From the NCBI RefSeq assembly GCF_921293875.1, contig NZ_CAKLDI010000002.1, positions 372,001 to 436,000 of the forward strand: a DNA stretch of 64,000 bases. Reading direction: 5' to 3'. The notes under the pieces were generated by a model that made no database searches, was not told the origin of the DNA, and worked only from the letters and a program-made list of their open reading frames with translations. A program made the position numbers and the translations under genes. This document shows positions 44,891 to 54,171 of the stretch, one piece after another (the first letter of the stretch is position 1; each line of letters begins with the position of its first letter). The stretch comes from Vibrio stylophorae. GTDB lineage: Bacteria > Pseudomonadota > Gammaproteobacteria > Enterobacterales > Vibrionaceae.

Positions 44891-45940
44891 TCAGAGTTTG
44901 CTTGCACTAGGTTTTTCTGTAGCGTCAATAAAGATGATATGTTCAGTGCTTAGACCAGAGTTGCGCAGTTTTTGAACATAAGACTTTAGTTCGGCAAAGG
45001 AGCTACTAGGGTTCCCAGAATCTAGTATTACATAAATTCCTTTGTCTGTTTTCTCGCTTTCTTTGTATTTTTCTAGTTGAAGAATCAGTCCTTTTAGTAC
45101 TGATGGATTTTGAGATAACTTGAGTTCAACACAGATTTTTGACTCGTTACCCTGTGAGAATTTAAAGTCCATAATGCCACTGCCAGCACTAGCTTCTGGC
45201 GATATATCAACATTGTAAAGCTCTGACACTCTGCCTAAAACGGCCTCAAAAACCCTTTGGAAGTGTTTCTCTGGATTAGTAGATAGGCTTTTCCAGAGTC
45301 CTTTCTTCTCAACCTGATGCTTGAATGATTTGACTTCATTTATCAACCAACTGTTCAGCTCATCTTCATCCATTTTCAATTGAAAATATGACTTTTTACC
45401 ATCCCTTAGAAAGCTAAAGTTATCATCTATCAATTTCAAATGACTGTGAATTCCTATGTAGTGCTTTGCTTCTATGCGTTTGATGAGTTGAGAGCTTAGA
45501 TCAAAGAGGTGATTAAACATCAGCCATGCTTTGAAAACTTCATGGTCTGTTTCTCCAATAAATTCAAAATCTGATATGTCAATTTCTCTCTCTCCATCTT
45601 CGTCGTAAGTACAGAAGTTACTTAAGATGCTTGATTCTGCATATGCGCTACGACTTTGATTATGGAATTTTTTTAGCTTATCTACGACAAATTCATTTAG
45701 AGTCGGTTCGGGGAATTCTTTTACTTCCACGTATCCGTATGGTGAGCAGGAGCTTGCAACGTTGTAGTTATGGTTATGATTACGAGCTTTGCTCGTGGCA
45801 CGATCGTATTCAAGAAAAACTGCTTTAGCTTCTGTCGAATTGGGACTGATGAAAGGTGATGTATATTTAAAAATGTGATTACGCTCTTCAACAATCCATT
45901 TTTCAATATATTCTCGTAGAGTTCCTAGTTCATCTGTCAT
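44891..45940 (-). CDS. PD-(D/E)XK-type nuclease-like protein
   Basis: 349 residues. The N-terminal ~210 residues form an unrecognised, mostly helical domain. The C-terminal ~130 residues show the nuclease core in order: an acidic helix position (Glu232 in FQRVFEAVL), Asp258 in GIMDFKF, E272-x-K274 in CVELKLS, and Gln288/Tyr292 in LILQLEKY. This is the arrangement of restriction-endonuclease-like folds. No methyltransferase is nearby. The ATG at 45940 sits in the last of three ATGACAG repeats. Codon use is AT-rich against its flanks. A defence role is inferred. Confidence 0.75.
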   Translation of the reverse strand: MTDELGTLREYIEKWIVEERNHIFKYTSPFISPNSTEAKAVFLEYDRATSKARNHNHNYNVASSCSPYGYVEVKEFPEPTLNEFVVDKLKKFHNQSRSAYAESSILSNFCTYDEDGEREIDISDFEFIGETDHEVFKAWLMFNHLFDLSSQLIKRIEAKHYIGIHSHLKLIDDNFSFLRDGKKSYFQLKMDEDELNSWLINEVKSFKHQVEKKGLWKSLSTNPEKHFQRVFEAVLGRVSELYNVDISPEASAGSGIMDFKFSQGNESKICVELKLSQNPSVLKGLILQLEKYKESEKTDKGIYVILDSGNPSSSFAELKSYVQKLRNSGLSTEHIIFIDATEKPSASKL

Positions 45941-45954
45941 CTGTCATCTGTCAT
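45934..45954 (-). repeat. Three ATGACAG heptamers at the nuclease start codon
   Basis: Units start at 45954, 45947 and 45940 (minus strand), so each offers an ATG in a different frame. The third is the gene start; the first two open five-codon frames (MTDDR) that stop just before or over the next ATG. AAGG lies closest to the first ATG. The rest of the gap up to 46227 shows no gene. Confidence 0.85.
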
Positions 45955-46227
45955 TTTTAAGCCGACCTTTCGCTAAAAGTACTTTATTATACCTTATTTT
46001 CAACAGGTTAACATGCGAGTCTTTCGAGGCTGATAGCTGAATGTTATGTGCGGGGTTGTCTGGTTGGTATATGCATGTGGCTACAGAGCACATGTCCATC
46101 ATGTTTTAAACAGATATTACGTAAACAAAAAATAAATTTGTTTATGCTTAGTGCCAGAGAGTTAAAATAACTATAATGCCGCGCAGCGCTATTACTAATA
46201 CCCCTTTGCTGATCAAAAAAGAATAGA

Positions 46228-47691
46228 TTAGCTATTAATCATATCAATCATCATAGAGTCAAAGTTCTTAGGCAGCTTAGATTTATAAAACTGATAAGTG
46301 AGTCTATTTCTTCTAGCACCAAGGGCTTGATAGTGCTTCTCAAGCCAGAAGTATACCTCTTTGCTTCTGTTCTCAGTGAAACGGTAGTCACATCCAAAAG
46401 CGTCATTGATGAACATTTCATCTCCAATCATATCGCACTCTAGCTTCTGTCCTTGTCGTACAAAAACAAGAAGTATAATTGCTCGCCAAATAGCTCTTGG
46501 GCAGTTCCAGTTAGTCATTATCTTGCCTCTACTCATAAAGGGTAGATTCGATAACTCTAAGCCAGTTTGATCAGCCAAAACCGCATAGAAATCTGATAAC
46601 GAAGATGATTGCTTATACCATTTGCAGATCTGCTCTATTGTCAGCTCATTGTCTTTTGCAGCTAGACGATTCAAACGCTTCTGTTCTTTATTTTCAGCGT
46701 CCTGATCTGCTTGAAATTGTAGCTTTCTTTTCCACTTATCTATGCCGATCCAGTTAACAGAATGATGTTCACCCCAGTAATCAAGATCCACCACGAGAGT
46801 GGGGGATACCGCTTCTGATTCAAAGTCATCTAAAGGAACTAAAATTTCCACTGGAATATTCTTAGCAACATAACCACGAATTAGGACATACTGGTCAGTT
46901 GATTCGATAACACCATCGATTGACTTTATTGCTATTTTCTCTCTGCGCTTAGCTGTTGATTCTCCACAGTTACCGATAGCACCAACAAAATCATACAGCC
47001 GACTCTCTCTGAAAAGCTCATTTAATATATCTATAGCTCCATCAGCTGTTATCCAGCTTTCATAAATTGAGCTAGTATCTGGGTCACTGTCTTCCGTTTG
47101 ACGCGATAGAGACGTTTCTGGAGTCATTTTCAACCACACTCGTGGGGCATCGTGTAGAACGAAGTCTCGTAACTCATTCCAACTAAGGTGCACATCCATT
47201 CCAGAGACATCTATTTCGAGTGCTGGAATACCTAGGTTCAAGTATTGCTCTACGTGTGCTGAGTCTTTCTTGTTCGTATAAAAGATCTCGATAGCGAAAG
47301 GTCTACTGCCTTTGGTGCTGTGTTCATTAACGAAGCAGTCGGCAATGATCTGACCACCAGCTAATGGTTTTTCGAGTTCTACGTTTTCTAGTGATATTTG
47401 ATAGCTGAATTGCTTGTAGATGGGGTTACTGTATGCAGTAGTGATTGAGCAAGAAATACTCTGAGAAATGATTAGTTTTGCTAGCTGATGTTGGATGCTT
47501 TCAAGAGAGCAGTTTTGGTCTGAGTTATGAGCAAAATGATGAGCCTTATGATCACCCATTCTGGCGACCAATTGAGAACCACAAGAAACACAAATACAAC
47601 CACAGTTTGAGCCTCTCTCCGTGTCTCTATTAATCTGATTGATGTTAACCAGCTTGTTGTCTCTAAGTGCCCATGCCGTCTTTATTGCCAT
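46228..47691 (-). CDS. CoiA-like nuclease-family protein
   Basis: 487 residues. The N-terminus has the zinc-finger-like set typical of competence protein CoiA relatives: C30, C32, C34 and C37 in NCGCICVSCGSQL, HFAH at 52-55, C61 and H68 in CSLESIQHQLAK. A restriction-like core follows (IIADCFVNEHS with Asp118, PFAIEIFYTN with Glu135, then EQYLNLGIPALEIDVSG). The C-terminal ~290 residues are unrecognised. CoiA itself acts in competence; many relatives occur in defence islands. It is a minus-strand gene upstream of the nuclease gene and may share its role. Confidence 0.75.
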   Translation of the reverse strand: MAIKTAWALRDNKLVNINQINRDTERGSNCGCICVSCGSQLVARMGDHKAHHFAHNSDQNCSLESIQHQLAKLIISQSISCSITTAYSNPIYKQFSYQISLENVELEKPLAGGQIIADCFVNEHSTKGSRPFAIEIFYTNKKDSAHVEQYLNLGIPALEIDVSGMDVHLSWNELRDFVLHDAPRVWLKMTPETSLSRQTEDSDPDTSSIYESWITADGAIDILNELFRESRLYDFVGAIGNCGESTAKRREKIAIKSIDGVIESTDQYVLIRGYVAKNIPVEILVPLDDFESEAVSPTLVVDLDYWGEHHSVNWIGIDKWKRKLQFQADQDAENKEQKRLNRLAAKDNELTIEQICKWYKQSSSLSDFYAVLADQTGLELSNLPFMSRGKIMTNWNCPRAIWRAIILLVFVRQGQKLECDMIGDEMFINDAFGCDYRFTENRSKEVYFWLEKHYQALGARRNRLTYQFYKSKLPKNFDSMMIDMINS

Positions 47692-47818
47692 TAGCCATGC
47701 CGCAGTGATTAAAAATCATAGATCAGACGATACCAGACAATGCAAAAATAGGCATGAAAAACTCATTGAATCAGACATATATGATGAGACACGGCATCAA
47801 AGAAATGTGGTTAGCTGT

Positions 47819-48061
47819 TTAGCCAATCATGTTTTTATTGATTACAAACGTCGGCAAATCAGCAATTGCAACACCTTGATCGAATAGTCCTAATCGTTCT
47901 TGCTGGTGGACTTGCAGTTCTTGTACAGTGTAACCGCTTGCACGGAGCATTCTATGGTACTCACCGTCACCAAGAACGGCTAGCATCAAGCTAGGAATCC
48001 ATGTAAATCCGAATTCTGTATCTGTTGCCTTGCGGTGTTTCTCAAGCTGGTCTTTATCCAT
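47819..48061 (-). CDS. Small hypothetical protein at the island edge
   Basis: 80 residues, cytoplasmic, start MDKDQLEKHRKATDTEFGF. Protein-like composition and a partial G-rich ribosome site (GGGG ten bases before ATG). No family recognised. It is divergent from yghU and separated from the CoiA-like gene by 127 bases. The sequence ends shortly after NLVFINKN-like hydrophobic residues (TFVINKNMIG). Confidence 0.5.
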   Translation of the reverse strand: MDKDQLEKHRKATDTEFGFTWIPSLMLAVLGDGEYHRMLRASGYTVQELQVHQQERLGLFDQGVAIADLPTFVINKNMIG

Positions 48062-48215
48062 GTATCAAACCCCGTTGATATATAAAAGCCCCAAGCACGT
48101 TTTTGAGCTTTTTATATCAGTATGTCTGTACCCGCATCACCAGTCATTCCCATCTCACATCCCGCTCACGGCGCTCTATACTCAAAAGGTTTGCCGATCA
48201 TTGCGAGGTTCTGAT

Positions 48216-49079
48216 ATGTCAACACCCTACACGCCCCCTAAAATTTGGACGCCTAGCGAGCATGGCGGCCAATGGGCCAGCATTAATCAACCGCAGGCTG
48301 GCGCAAGGTTTGAGCGCGAGCTGCCTATTGGTGATCATGCATTGCAGCTTTATTCCATGGGAACGCCCAACGGGCAGAAAGTCACAATCATGCTCGAAGA
48401 GCTGCTAGCGCTTGGCAAAGCTGCTGAATATGATGCGCACCTGATTCAGATTGGCGAAGCCGACCAATTCTCCTCTGGCTTTGTTGCGGCAAATCCCAAC
48501 AGTAAAATTCCAGTACTGGTGAACTATGGTGAGGAGCACCCGATCAATGTCTTTGAATCAGGTCATATTTTGCTTTATCTCGCTGAGAAATTTGATGCCT
48601 TGCTGCCTGCAAGCCCCCATGAAAAAGCGCAGGTGCGTAACTGGCTATTTTGGCTGCAAGGTGCAGCGCCCTATTTAGGTGGCGGCTTTGGTCATTTTTA
48701 TCAGTATGCGCCTGAAAAGCTCGCCTACCCTATTGATCGCTTTACCATGGAGATCAAGCGTCAGCTGGATTTGCTCGATAAGCAACTTGAGCACAACGCC
48801 TATATTGCGGGCCATGAATATAGTATTGCCGATATCGCTATTTGGCCTTGGTATGGAAATTTGGTGCTTGGCCATATTTATGATGCGGCTGAATTTTTAC
48901 AGGTCGATAGCTATTCGCACTTGCAAGTATGGGCCACTAAAATTGCCAAGCGCGCTGCTGTGACGCGCGGTCGCATCGTCAATCGCACATGGGGGGAATT
49001 GTGGGAGCAGCTGCCCGAACGGCATCAAGCGTCAGATATCGATGCAGTGCTTGCCCTGAAACCAACCAACTTTGCCTAA
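48216..49079 (+). CDS. yghU: Glutathione-dependent disulfide-bond oxidoreductase YghU
   Basis: 287 residues from ATG at 48216 with GAGG 7 bases before; the longer reading from 48030 is unsupported. N-terminal thioredoxin-like and C-terminal all-helical GST domains. Key stretches: PPKIWTPSEHGGQWASINQP, LYSMGTPNGQKVTIMLEELLALG, NPNSKIPVLVNYG with the following VFESGHILLYLAEKF, LGGGFGHFYQYAPEKLAYPIDRFTMEIKRQLDLLDKQL and DIAIWPWYGNLVLG. E. coli YghU (288 residues) uses two glutathiones to reduce disulfides and peroxides. Confidence 0.95.
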   Translation: MSTPYTPPKIWTPSEHGGQWASINQPQAGARFERELPIGDHALQLYSMGTPNGQKVTIMLEELLALGKAAEYDAHLIQIGEADQFSSGFVAANPNSKIPVLVNYGEEHPINVFESGHILLYLAEKFDALLPASPHEKAQVRNWLFWLQGAAPYLGGGFGHFYQYAPEKLAYPIDRFTMEIKRQLDLLDKQLEHNAYIAGHEYSIADIAIWPWYGNLVLGHIYDAAEFLQVDSYSHLQVWATKIAKRAAVTRGRIVNRTWGELWEQLPERHQASDIDAVLALKPTNFA

Positions 49080-49172
49080 GCGTTATTTCATCCATTGCGG
49101 ATTACTGAGCGTCCCATATCAAAGGCGATTAACGCTAGATATAGGCTGAAAGTCTAGGCGCAAGAAAACATA

Positions 49173-49201
49173 AAAAAACGCGGCATGATGCCGCGTTTTT
49201 T
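49173..49201. terminator. Bidirectional terminator between yghU and the CNNM gene
   Basis: A 14-bp stem (49173-49186 with 49188-49201), effective loop from the centre, flanked by A and T tails, between convergent genes. Confidence 0.85.
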
Positions 49202-49258
49202 ATGAAGCCATGAAGCGTTAATGCACTGAGCACATTGCGCTGTTAAGCGCCTGTTCTC

Positions 49259-50560
49259 TTAAGCACTCTGAGAGTCGTGTCGATAAACACGCACTTTACC
49301 CGCACGATTACCGTCAAGCAGGGTGACTTCAAAACGCCAACCTTCCCAATCAAAGCAATCACCCAATTGTGGCAAACCCGCTTGCGTCCAGATCAACATA
49401 CCGTTCAGGGTGTGATAGCCCCCTTCATGTTCATCGGGTAGCTGTTTCAGGCTCAAGGTCTCTTTGACCACGGCCATAGGGATCAAACCATCCATGATCC
49501 ATTGCGATTCACCATCGGCAAGCAACCATAAATCATCTTGGTCATCACAATAAAGCTCACCAACAACGGCTTCAAAGAGGTCGGCATCAGTGACGATACC
49601 TTGTACATCACCATACTCATCCACCACACAGATCATTTCTGCTTGGTGCTGACGCAGGTGATTGAGCACTTGCCCTGCGGTGTTGTTTTCAGCCACATAC
49701 ATTGGCGGCTCAAGGCTTTTCAGCAAATCTTTATAACCTTGACCATCTTTATCCGCCATCAAGTGCAACAAACGCTTAGCGGAGGTGATCCCAAGGATCT
49801 CTTGCATGCCACCGCGACACACAGGAAAGCGATGGTAGTCACTGCGCATCATGCGCTTAATATTTTCTTCGATGGGCAAATTCACATCGAGAAATTCAAT
49901 TTCATGGCGCGGGGTCATAATCGACGCCATTTTGCGATCATCAAACTGCATCACGTTACGCAGCATATGGTGCTCGCTTTGGTCAATCACCCCAGCAAGC
50001 GATGCTTCATGCAGCTGCGCATGAATATCATCTTCAGTGATATTGGCACTGTCACTTTTGCTGCGGCCAAGTAATCGCAAAATCCCGTTGGTTGAAAATG
50101 AAAGCAACCAAACAAAAGGACGCGAAATCGTTGCCAGCAGCGTGATCGGGCCGGACATCATCAATGCGATGGGCTCAGCATGAAATTGTGCCAAACGTTT
50201 TGGCACCAGCTCACCGACGACAATGGAGCTATAGGTAATCACCACCACAATAATCAAAGTCGAAAGCATTGATGCGAGGGATACCGTCATCCCCATGGTG
50301 ATAAGCCATTTTGCAAAGGGCTCTGCAAGCGCTGCTTCACCAAGAATACCGTTGAGGATACCAATCACCGTGATACCAATTTGCACGGTGGAAAGAAACT
50401 GCGTTGGGTTTTCTCCCAACTTGAGGGCGCGCATTGCGGCGCGGTTGCCTTCATCGGCTAATTTTTGAAGGCGGCTTGGCTTGGCGGTCACCAAGGCAAT
50501 TTCGGACATGGCAAAAACGCCATTAAAAAGAATCAATAAAACTAATATGCCGATATCCAC
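49259..50560 (-). CDS. CNNM-type (HlyC/CorC family) membrane protein with CBS domains
   Basis: 433 residues. N-terminal DUF21/CNNM membrane domain (ILFNGVFAMSEIALVTAKPSRLQKLADEGNRAAMRALKL), two CBS modules (~200-330, with MTPRHEIEFLDVNLPIEEN and EMICVVDEYGDVQGIVTDADLFEAV), and the C-terminal CorC_HlyC domain (GYHTLNGMLIWTQAGLPQLGDCFDWEGWRFEVTLLDGNRAGKVRVYR). These proteins are linked to Mg2+ or Co2+ handling. Likely monocistronic. Confidence 0.9.
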   Translation of the reverse strand: MDIGILVLLILFNGVFAMSEIALVTAKPSRLQKLADEGNRAAMRALKLGENPTQFLSTVQIGITVIGILNGILGEAALAEPFAKWLITMGMTVSLASMLSTLIIVVVITYSSIVVGELVPKRLAQFHAEPIALMMSGPITLLATISRPFVWLLSFSTNGILRLLGRSKSDSANITEDDIHAQLHEASLAGVIDQSEHHMLRNVMQFDDRKMASIMTPRHEIEFLDVNLPIEENIKRMMRSDYHRFPVCRGGMQEILGITSAKRLLHLMADKDGQGYKDLLKSLEPPMYVAENNTAGQVLNHLRQHQAEMICVVDEYGDVQGIVTDADLFEAVVGELYCDDQDDLWLLADGESQWIMDGLIPMAVVKETLSLKQLPDEHEGGYHTLNGMLIWTQAGLPQLGDCFDWEGWRFEVTLLDGNRAGKVRVYRHDSQSA

Positions 50561-50720
50561 GGCGTGTGCTCCTCTGTTATAAACACAGCGCCAAGCTATC
50601 AGTCATCCCTGCATGCGCCTATTTCATTTTTTTATCAAAACGATAAAAACCACACAAAAATTCAGTGGTTTTTATCAATTTATTTACAGTTTCTTAGCAG
50701 CATTCACAACCAAGTCGCAC

Positions 50721-51998
50721 CTAGCTCAGCCATTGCCACCAAATAAATAGAACAAGAAAACCAAATAGATAGATAAGACCTGCCCAGCTTAAGTATCGAT
50801 TCCATTGCGGCTGAGATAATAGCTGCTGCGCGGCGCTTCGTTGCACCAAAATAAAATTCAGCAGCGCAAAAATGGGCGTGGTCATAAATGCCAAAAGCAT
50901 TGCGAAATGTAACATCGCCATCAAATTCGTTAAAAAGAAGAACAGGATCAGCAATGCGGCAGCAGAAACCAATCCCATCCAAATTTGGTGCAATCCTCGG
51001 CTGTTTTCGCTGCGTTTTGCTTTCGTCATCAACTGCGTGCCCTGTGCCAAGGCTCGCGAATAGCCATCAATCACAGTTAATGTGGTGCCAAGCATACAAA
51101 GAAATGCAACCCCCGCAATCAGCCAGCGTGACCATTCACCTATGGTTGCGGTATACATGCTCACCAACTGCTTGGAATAACCAATCCCTGTTGATTCCAG
51201 CGCTTGACCCGTACCATGAAAAATCAGCGCGCCCAATGCCAAAAATACCACCGCAAGTAGCGCCGTCATGATATAGCCGACATTAAAATCCATCAGCGCG
51301 CTTTTACAGGTCACAGGTTGCTGCTTTTTCTGGCTTTGTAACCACAAAGAGGTCAAGCAAGAAATCTCAATGGGCGCTGGCATCCAACCCATCATCACCA
51401 CAATAAAACCCAGCGCGGCGAACTGCCAAGGTGACGGCGCAACAAAATCATCGACTTTCACTGATGGCGATGCAGCGGCAATGAGCACCGCAGCCAAGGT
51501 CGCGATCACCAGCACAGCCATAATCAATTTGGATACAGAATCTAGCGCACGATAGTGGCCTGCAATAAGTAAGGCCAAACAGCCAACAAGCACCCACGCT
51601 GACAAATGCGTTAATGCAATAGACACAGGCAAAAAATAACTCAGCAGACTTGCAGTAAACACCAGCACTGCCGCGGTATTGACCACAGCTGAGATAAGAT
51701 TAAGCGCATTAAAAAGATACAGGTAGCTACGCCCCATCTCGGCGTAGCCCTCTTGTAGACTTTTCCCTGTTGCCGATGTGTATTGCACCCCAGCGCGGAA
51801 AAATGGATATTTCAGCAGATTGACAAGCAATACCAGACCAACCAGTTGCCAGCCATAGATTGCGCCTGCTTTGGTTGAGGCGACCAGATGTGAGCCCCCA
51901 ATGGCGGCCGTTGCCATTAAGATGCCTGGCCCCAATGATTTGAAAAATCGGCGAATAGCGCCCCGTGGCTCAGCCAAGGTTAAACTTGCAGTATTCAT
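50721..51998 (-). CDS. NRAMP-like transporter lacking the standard metal motif
   Basis: 425 residues from ATG at 51998, with GGAGGGAG before it. About 11 spans. The first span reads GPGILMATAAIGGSHLVAST instead of the DPGN motif that co-ordinates metal in MntH/NRAMP, and the sixth-span motif is MGWMPAPIEISCL in place of MPHN. The overall layout (VNLLKYPFFRAGVQYTSATGKSLQEGYA) still fits the NRAMP superfamily. Substrate may be different from Mn2+/Fe2+. Stand-alone gene. Confidence 0.82.
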   Translation of the reverse strand: MNTASLTLAEPRGAIRRFFKSLGPGILMATAAIGGSHLVASTKAGAIYGWQLVGLVLLVNLLKYPFFRAGVQYTSATGKSLQEGYAEMGRSYLYLFNALNLISAVVNTAAVLVFTASLLSYFLPVSIALTHLSAWVLVGCLALLIAGHYRALDSVSKLIMAVLVIATLAAVLIAAASPSVKVDDFVAPSPWQFAALGFIVVMMGWMPAPIEISCLTSLWLQSQKKQQPVTCKSALMDFNVGYIMTALLAVVFLALGALIFHGTGQALESTGIGYSKQLVSMYTATIGEWSRWLIAGVAFLCMLGTTLTVIDGYSRALAQGTQLMTKAKRSENSRGLHQIWMGLVSAAALLILFFFLTNLMAMLHFAMLLAFMTTPIFALLNFILVQRSAAQQLLSQPQWNRYLSWAGLIYLFGFLVLFIWWQWLS

Positions 51999-52070
51999 TG
52001 CTCCCTCCATGGTTAATGAATTGTTAATCATTCACCTTAGCAGGGGCGATTTTGAATGCAACCGAAGTGT

Positions 52071-52910
52071 TTATTCTTGAGGCCGAAGACGAATAAAGCG
52101 TGCAAAACGCGGCAGCCCACCATCGGTATGGCCGTTATATCTGTAAGTAACAGTGCTGCCAATCGGCGGCGGCGACTGACGCTCATCCACAGAAAAACCG
52201 CTGCCAATTTTAAACACTTGGCCACTTGGCATCTGTACAATCAATGCGCCCAGCATTCCTTTAAATTTCCCTTTGCCTTGGGTGTAGCCAATGACAGTGG
52301 CCTCACTGTCAGCAAATGGCTTACGTTTTTGCAGCATGGCGCTGCGGCCATTGATATATAAGCTGTTGATATGATGAAGCATGATCCCTTCACCACCCTG
52401 AGCTATGGTCGCTTGGTAGAAAGCTTCGAGCTCCGCATCATCTTGAATCAGCTTTTGATGTGCAGGGGCAAGATAGGTCGCGCTACTGCCATCAATCACC
52501 TGTCGCAGCAGGGCTTGACGCATGGCAAAGTTGCTGGGCTCCATGGGTAAATCAAACACCATATAGCGAACCTGTCCCCACTCAGCGTCATTGGGCTCTT
52601 GGTCCAGTACCGTTTGCGTAAGGCGCTGAAATTGCCCGCGCCCCATCCACAACTCGCCATCCAAAGGCATCTCGGGAAATCCCAGTACAAACCAAGCAGG
52701 GGGATTTAATGTTTTCCCTGAGCGGGTGATCAGTGACTGGCCATTCCAAAATGCGCGTATGCCGTCATATTTCTCACTGGCATAGTACTGATTGGCTTCG
52801 ATACTGGCTCGATAGTCACTGGCTAGCATCAATTGTGGCGGCTGCGCAACCACATAGCATGACATTGCAGCCGTCATTGCGCTGATCGGTATCCAAAATA
52901 CTGGTTTCAT
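52071..52910 (-). CDS. Periplasmic ATP-dependent DNA ligase (LigE type)
   Basis: 279 residues. Nucleotidyltransferase motif I is ASEKYDGIRAFW with the adenylated Lys47; other motifs: LITRSGK, LDGELWMGRG, MVFDLP, GGEGIMLHH and QKRKPFADSEATVIGYTQGKGKFKGMLGALIV, then a short OB domain with no extra domain. N-terminal signal peptide (WIPISAMTAAMSCYVVAQ) implies export. Such ligases in Vibrio, Neisseria and Haemophilus are thought to act on incoming DNA in the periplasm. Single gene. Confidence 0.9.
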   Translation of the reverse strand: MKPVFWIPISAMTAAMSCYVVAQPPQLMLASDYRASIEANQYYASEKYDGIRAFWNGQSLITRSGKTLNPPAWFVLGFPEMPLDGELWMGRGQFQRLTQTVLDQEPNDAEWGQVRYMVFDLPMEPSNFAMRQALLRQVIDGSSATYLAPAHQKLIQDDAELEAFYQATIAQGGEGIMLHHINSLYINGRSAMLQKRKPFADSEATVIGYTQGKGKFKGMLGALIVQMPSGQVFKIGSGFSVDERQSPPPIGSTVTYRYNGHTDGGLPRFARFIRLRPQE

Positions 52911-53152
52911 CCCTGACTCCCTTGCTTCGATTCATTCAAAGGCTAGCTGTTTTTTCTTGCCAGAAGATGAACAGGGGCAAGGATGTGAGAATCTTTCACT
53001 TTTGATGAGAAACACAGTGCAACAAGGCACTCTGCCATGTGTTTTATAAATTTGTTTTGTATCTTTTCGACAGATCTGTTTCGTGACCACTGGATATCAA
53101 AGGCCGAGTTTACCTGCACTGAATGTGCGGTTAAGCAAATCAAGGAGACAAT

Positions 53153-53938
53153 ATGCAGCATTTTTTCCCAAAATTCTGGCAAATCATCATCGCGCTCAGT
53201 CTATTCACCGCCAGCATGGCTGAGGCGCGAGTGACCTATCCCAAGTTTTCTTATGCCTACTACAACACGCAAAATCAGCGCATTGGTGATACCAATAATG
53301 TGGTGGCGCATGCCATTGAACAGGGAGATTTGGTTCCGCTTCGATCTTCCCCCCAATTAACCAGCGCCTTTGAGCAAGTGTTTGCGAGCTATAAAAAAAC
53401 GGACCCATTTAACTATCAGCGCTTTGTGCAAGACCCTCGACTGGTTCGCGCCATTCAGCAACTTATTGGTGAGTATGCCTGCGCCGAATATCGCTTTCGC
53501 AATAACTTGCCGCAAGCACAAGGTTGCAATGGGTTTGTCACTAATAAAGATACAAAAGAGCACCAACCTTTTGTTTCTGGCCAATATCAAACAAATGACC
53601 TCGCAGTCACCGCCCTTCCCAAAGCGTCAAGTGGCTTGATTTATCAAATCACGCTCCCAAGTAGCAATAAGGCATCGCTTTCACTTGCTTGGGGTGCGAT
53701 TCATGAAATGGGCACTTTTTTTGGCCGCAGCGTGCATCGGCATCAGATTATTTTAACTGTGTATATTCAAGCATTTAATCAAAAAGAGGATGGCGGTATT
53801 GGTTCAAGAATTACCCCAACCGCGCAAGTCATTTGGGTCATACTCCCTAAGGCCAGCGAGATTGGCAACCAAAAATCTCAACAACAAGCGGCACAATTTG
53901 CCATAAAAAATGCACAAATGCTGGTAGCAAATCGGTAG
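53153..53938 (+). CDS. Secreted protein of unknown function
   Basis: 261 residues. Signal peptide (QIIIALSLFTASMAEA) and AAGGAG before the ATG. The mature part carries two Cys (YACAEYRFRNNLPQAQGCNGF) likely to form a disulfide, an EMGTFFGRSVHRHQIILTVYIQAFN stretch and no obvious catalytic motif. No family recognised. Divergent from the ligase gene and closed by its own terminator. Confidence 0.7.
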   Translation: MQHFFPKFWQIIIALSLFTASMAEARVTYPKFSYAYYNTQNQRIGDTNNVVAHAIEQGDLVPLRSSPQLTSAFEQVFASYKKTDPFNYQRFVQDPRLVRAIQQLIGEYACAEYRFRNNLPQAQGCNGFVTNKDTKEHQPFVSGQYQTNDLAVTALPKASSGLIYQITLPSSNKASLSLAWGAIHEMGTFFGRSVHRHQIILTVYIQAFNQKEDGGIGSRITPTAQVIWVILPKASEIGNQKSQQQAAQFAIKNAQMLVANR

Positions 53939-53980
53939 AAAAATCAATCTATTTGCTATGAAAATAAACATTTTTTTGAA

Positions 53981-54022
53981 AAACATAACAGGAACGCAAC
54001 TCTTTGCATCCTGTTATGTTTT
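53981..54022 (+). terminator. Terminator of the secreted-protein gene
   Basis: A 13-bp stem (53981-53993 with 54009-54021) with a 15-base loop and a short T-tract. Confidence 0.7.
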
Positions 54023-54125
54023 GGTTCAGAAAACGCGATTAACATAACCGCTGTAATTTGCCCTTTTCGTCTGATTTTTTCAGGCTCGCTTGCAGTACAC
54101 ACTCATTGGAAAAGGCGCTATTTCA

Positions 54126-54171
54126 TTGGCTGCCTTTAATTTTGTTCATGTATAATGTGAGCTTTAGCTCA
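54126..54171 (+). promoter_or_regulatory. Promoter of the RND pump with a palindromic operator candidate
   Basis: A perfect -10, TATAAT, is at 54151-54156. A weak -35, TTGGCT, is at 54126-54131 (19-base spacer, long). TGAGCTTTAGCTCA, a perfect inverted repeat with a 2-base centre, follows at 54158-54171, around the expected transcription start. It is where a TetR-type repressor could bind; none is encoded nearby. Confidence 0.6.

Noticed and set aside
46020..46080. GTTATGTGC-like string resembling an integron attC core
   Set aside because: It does not fit the GTTRRRY core, and no paired RYYYAAC site or folded attC stem could be found.
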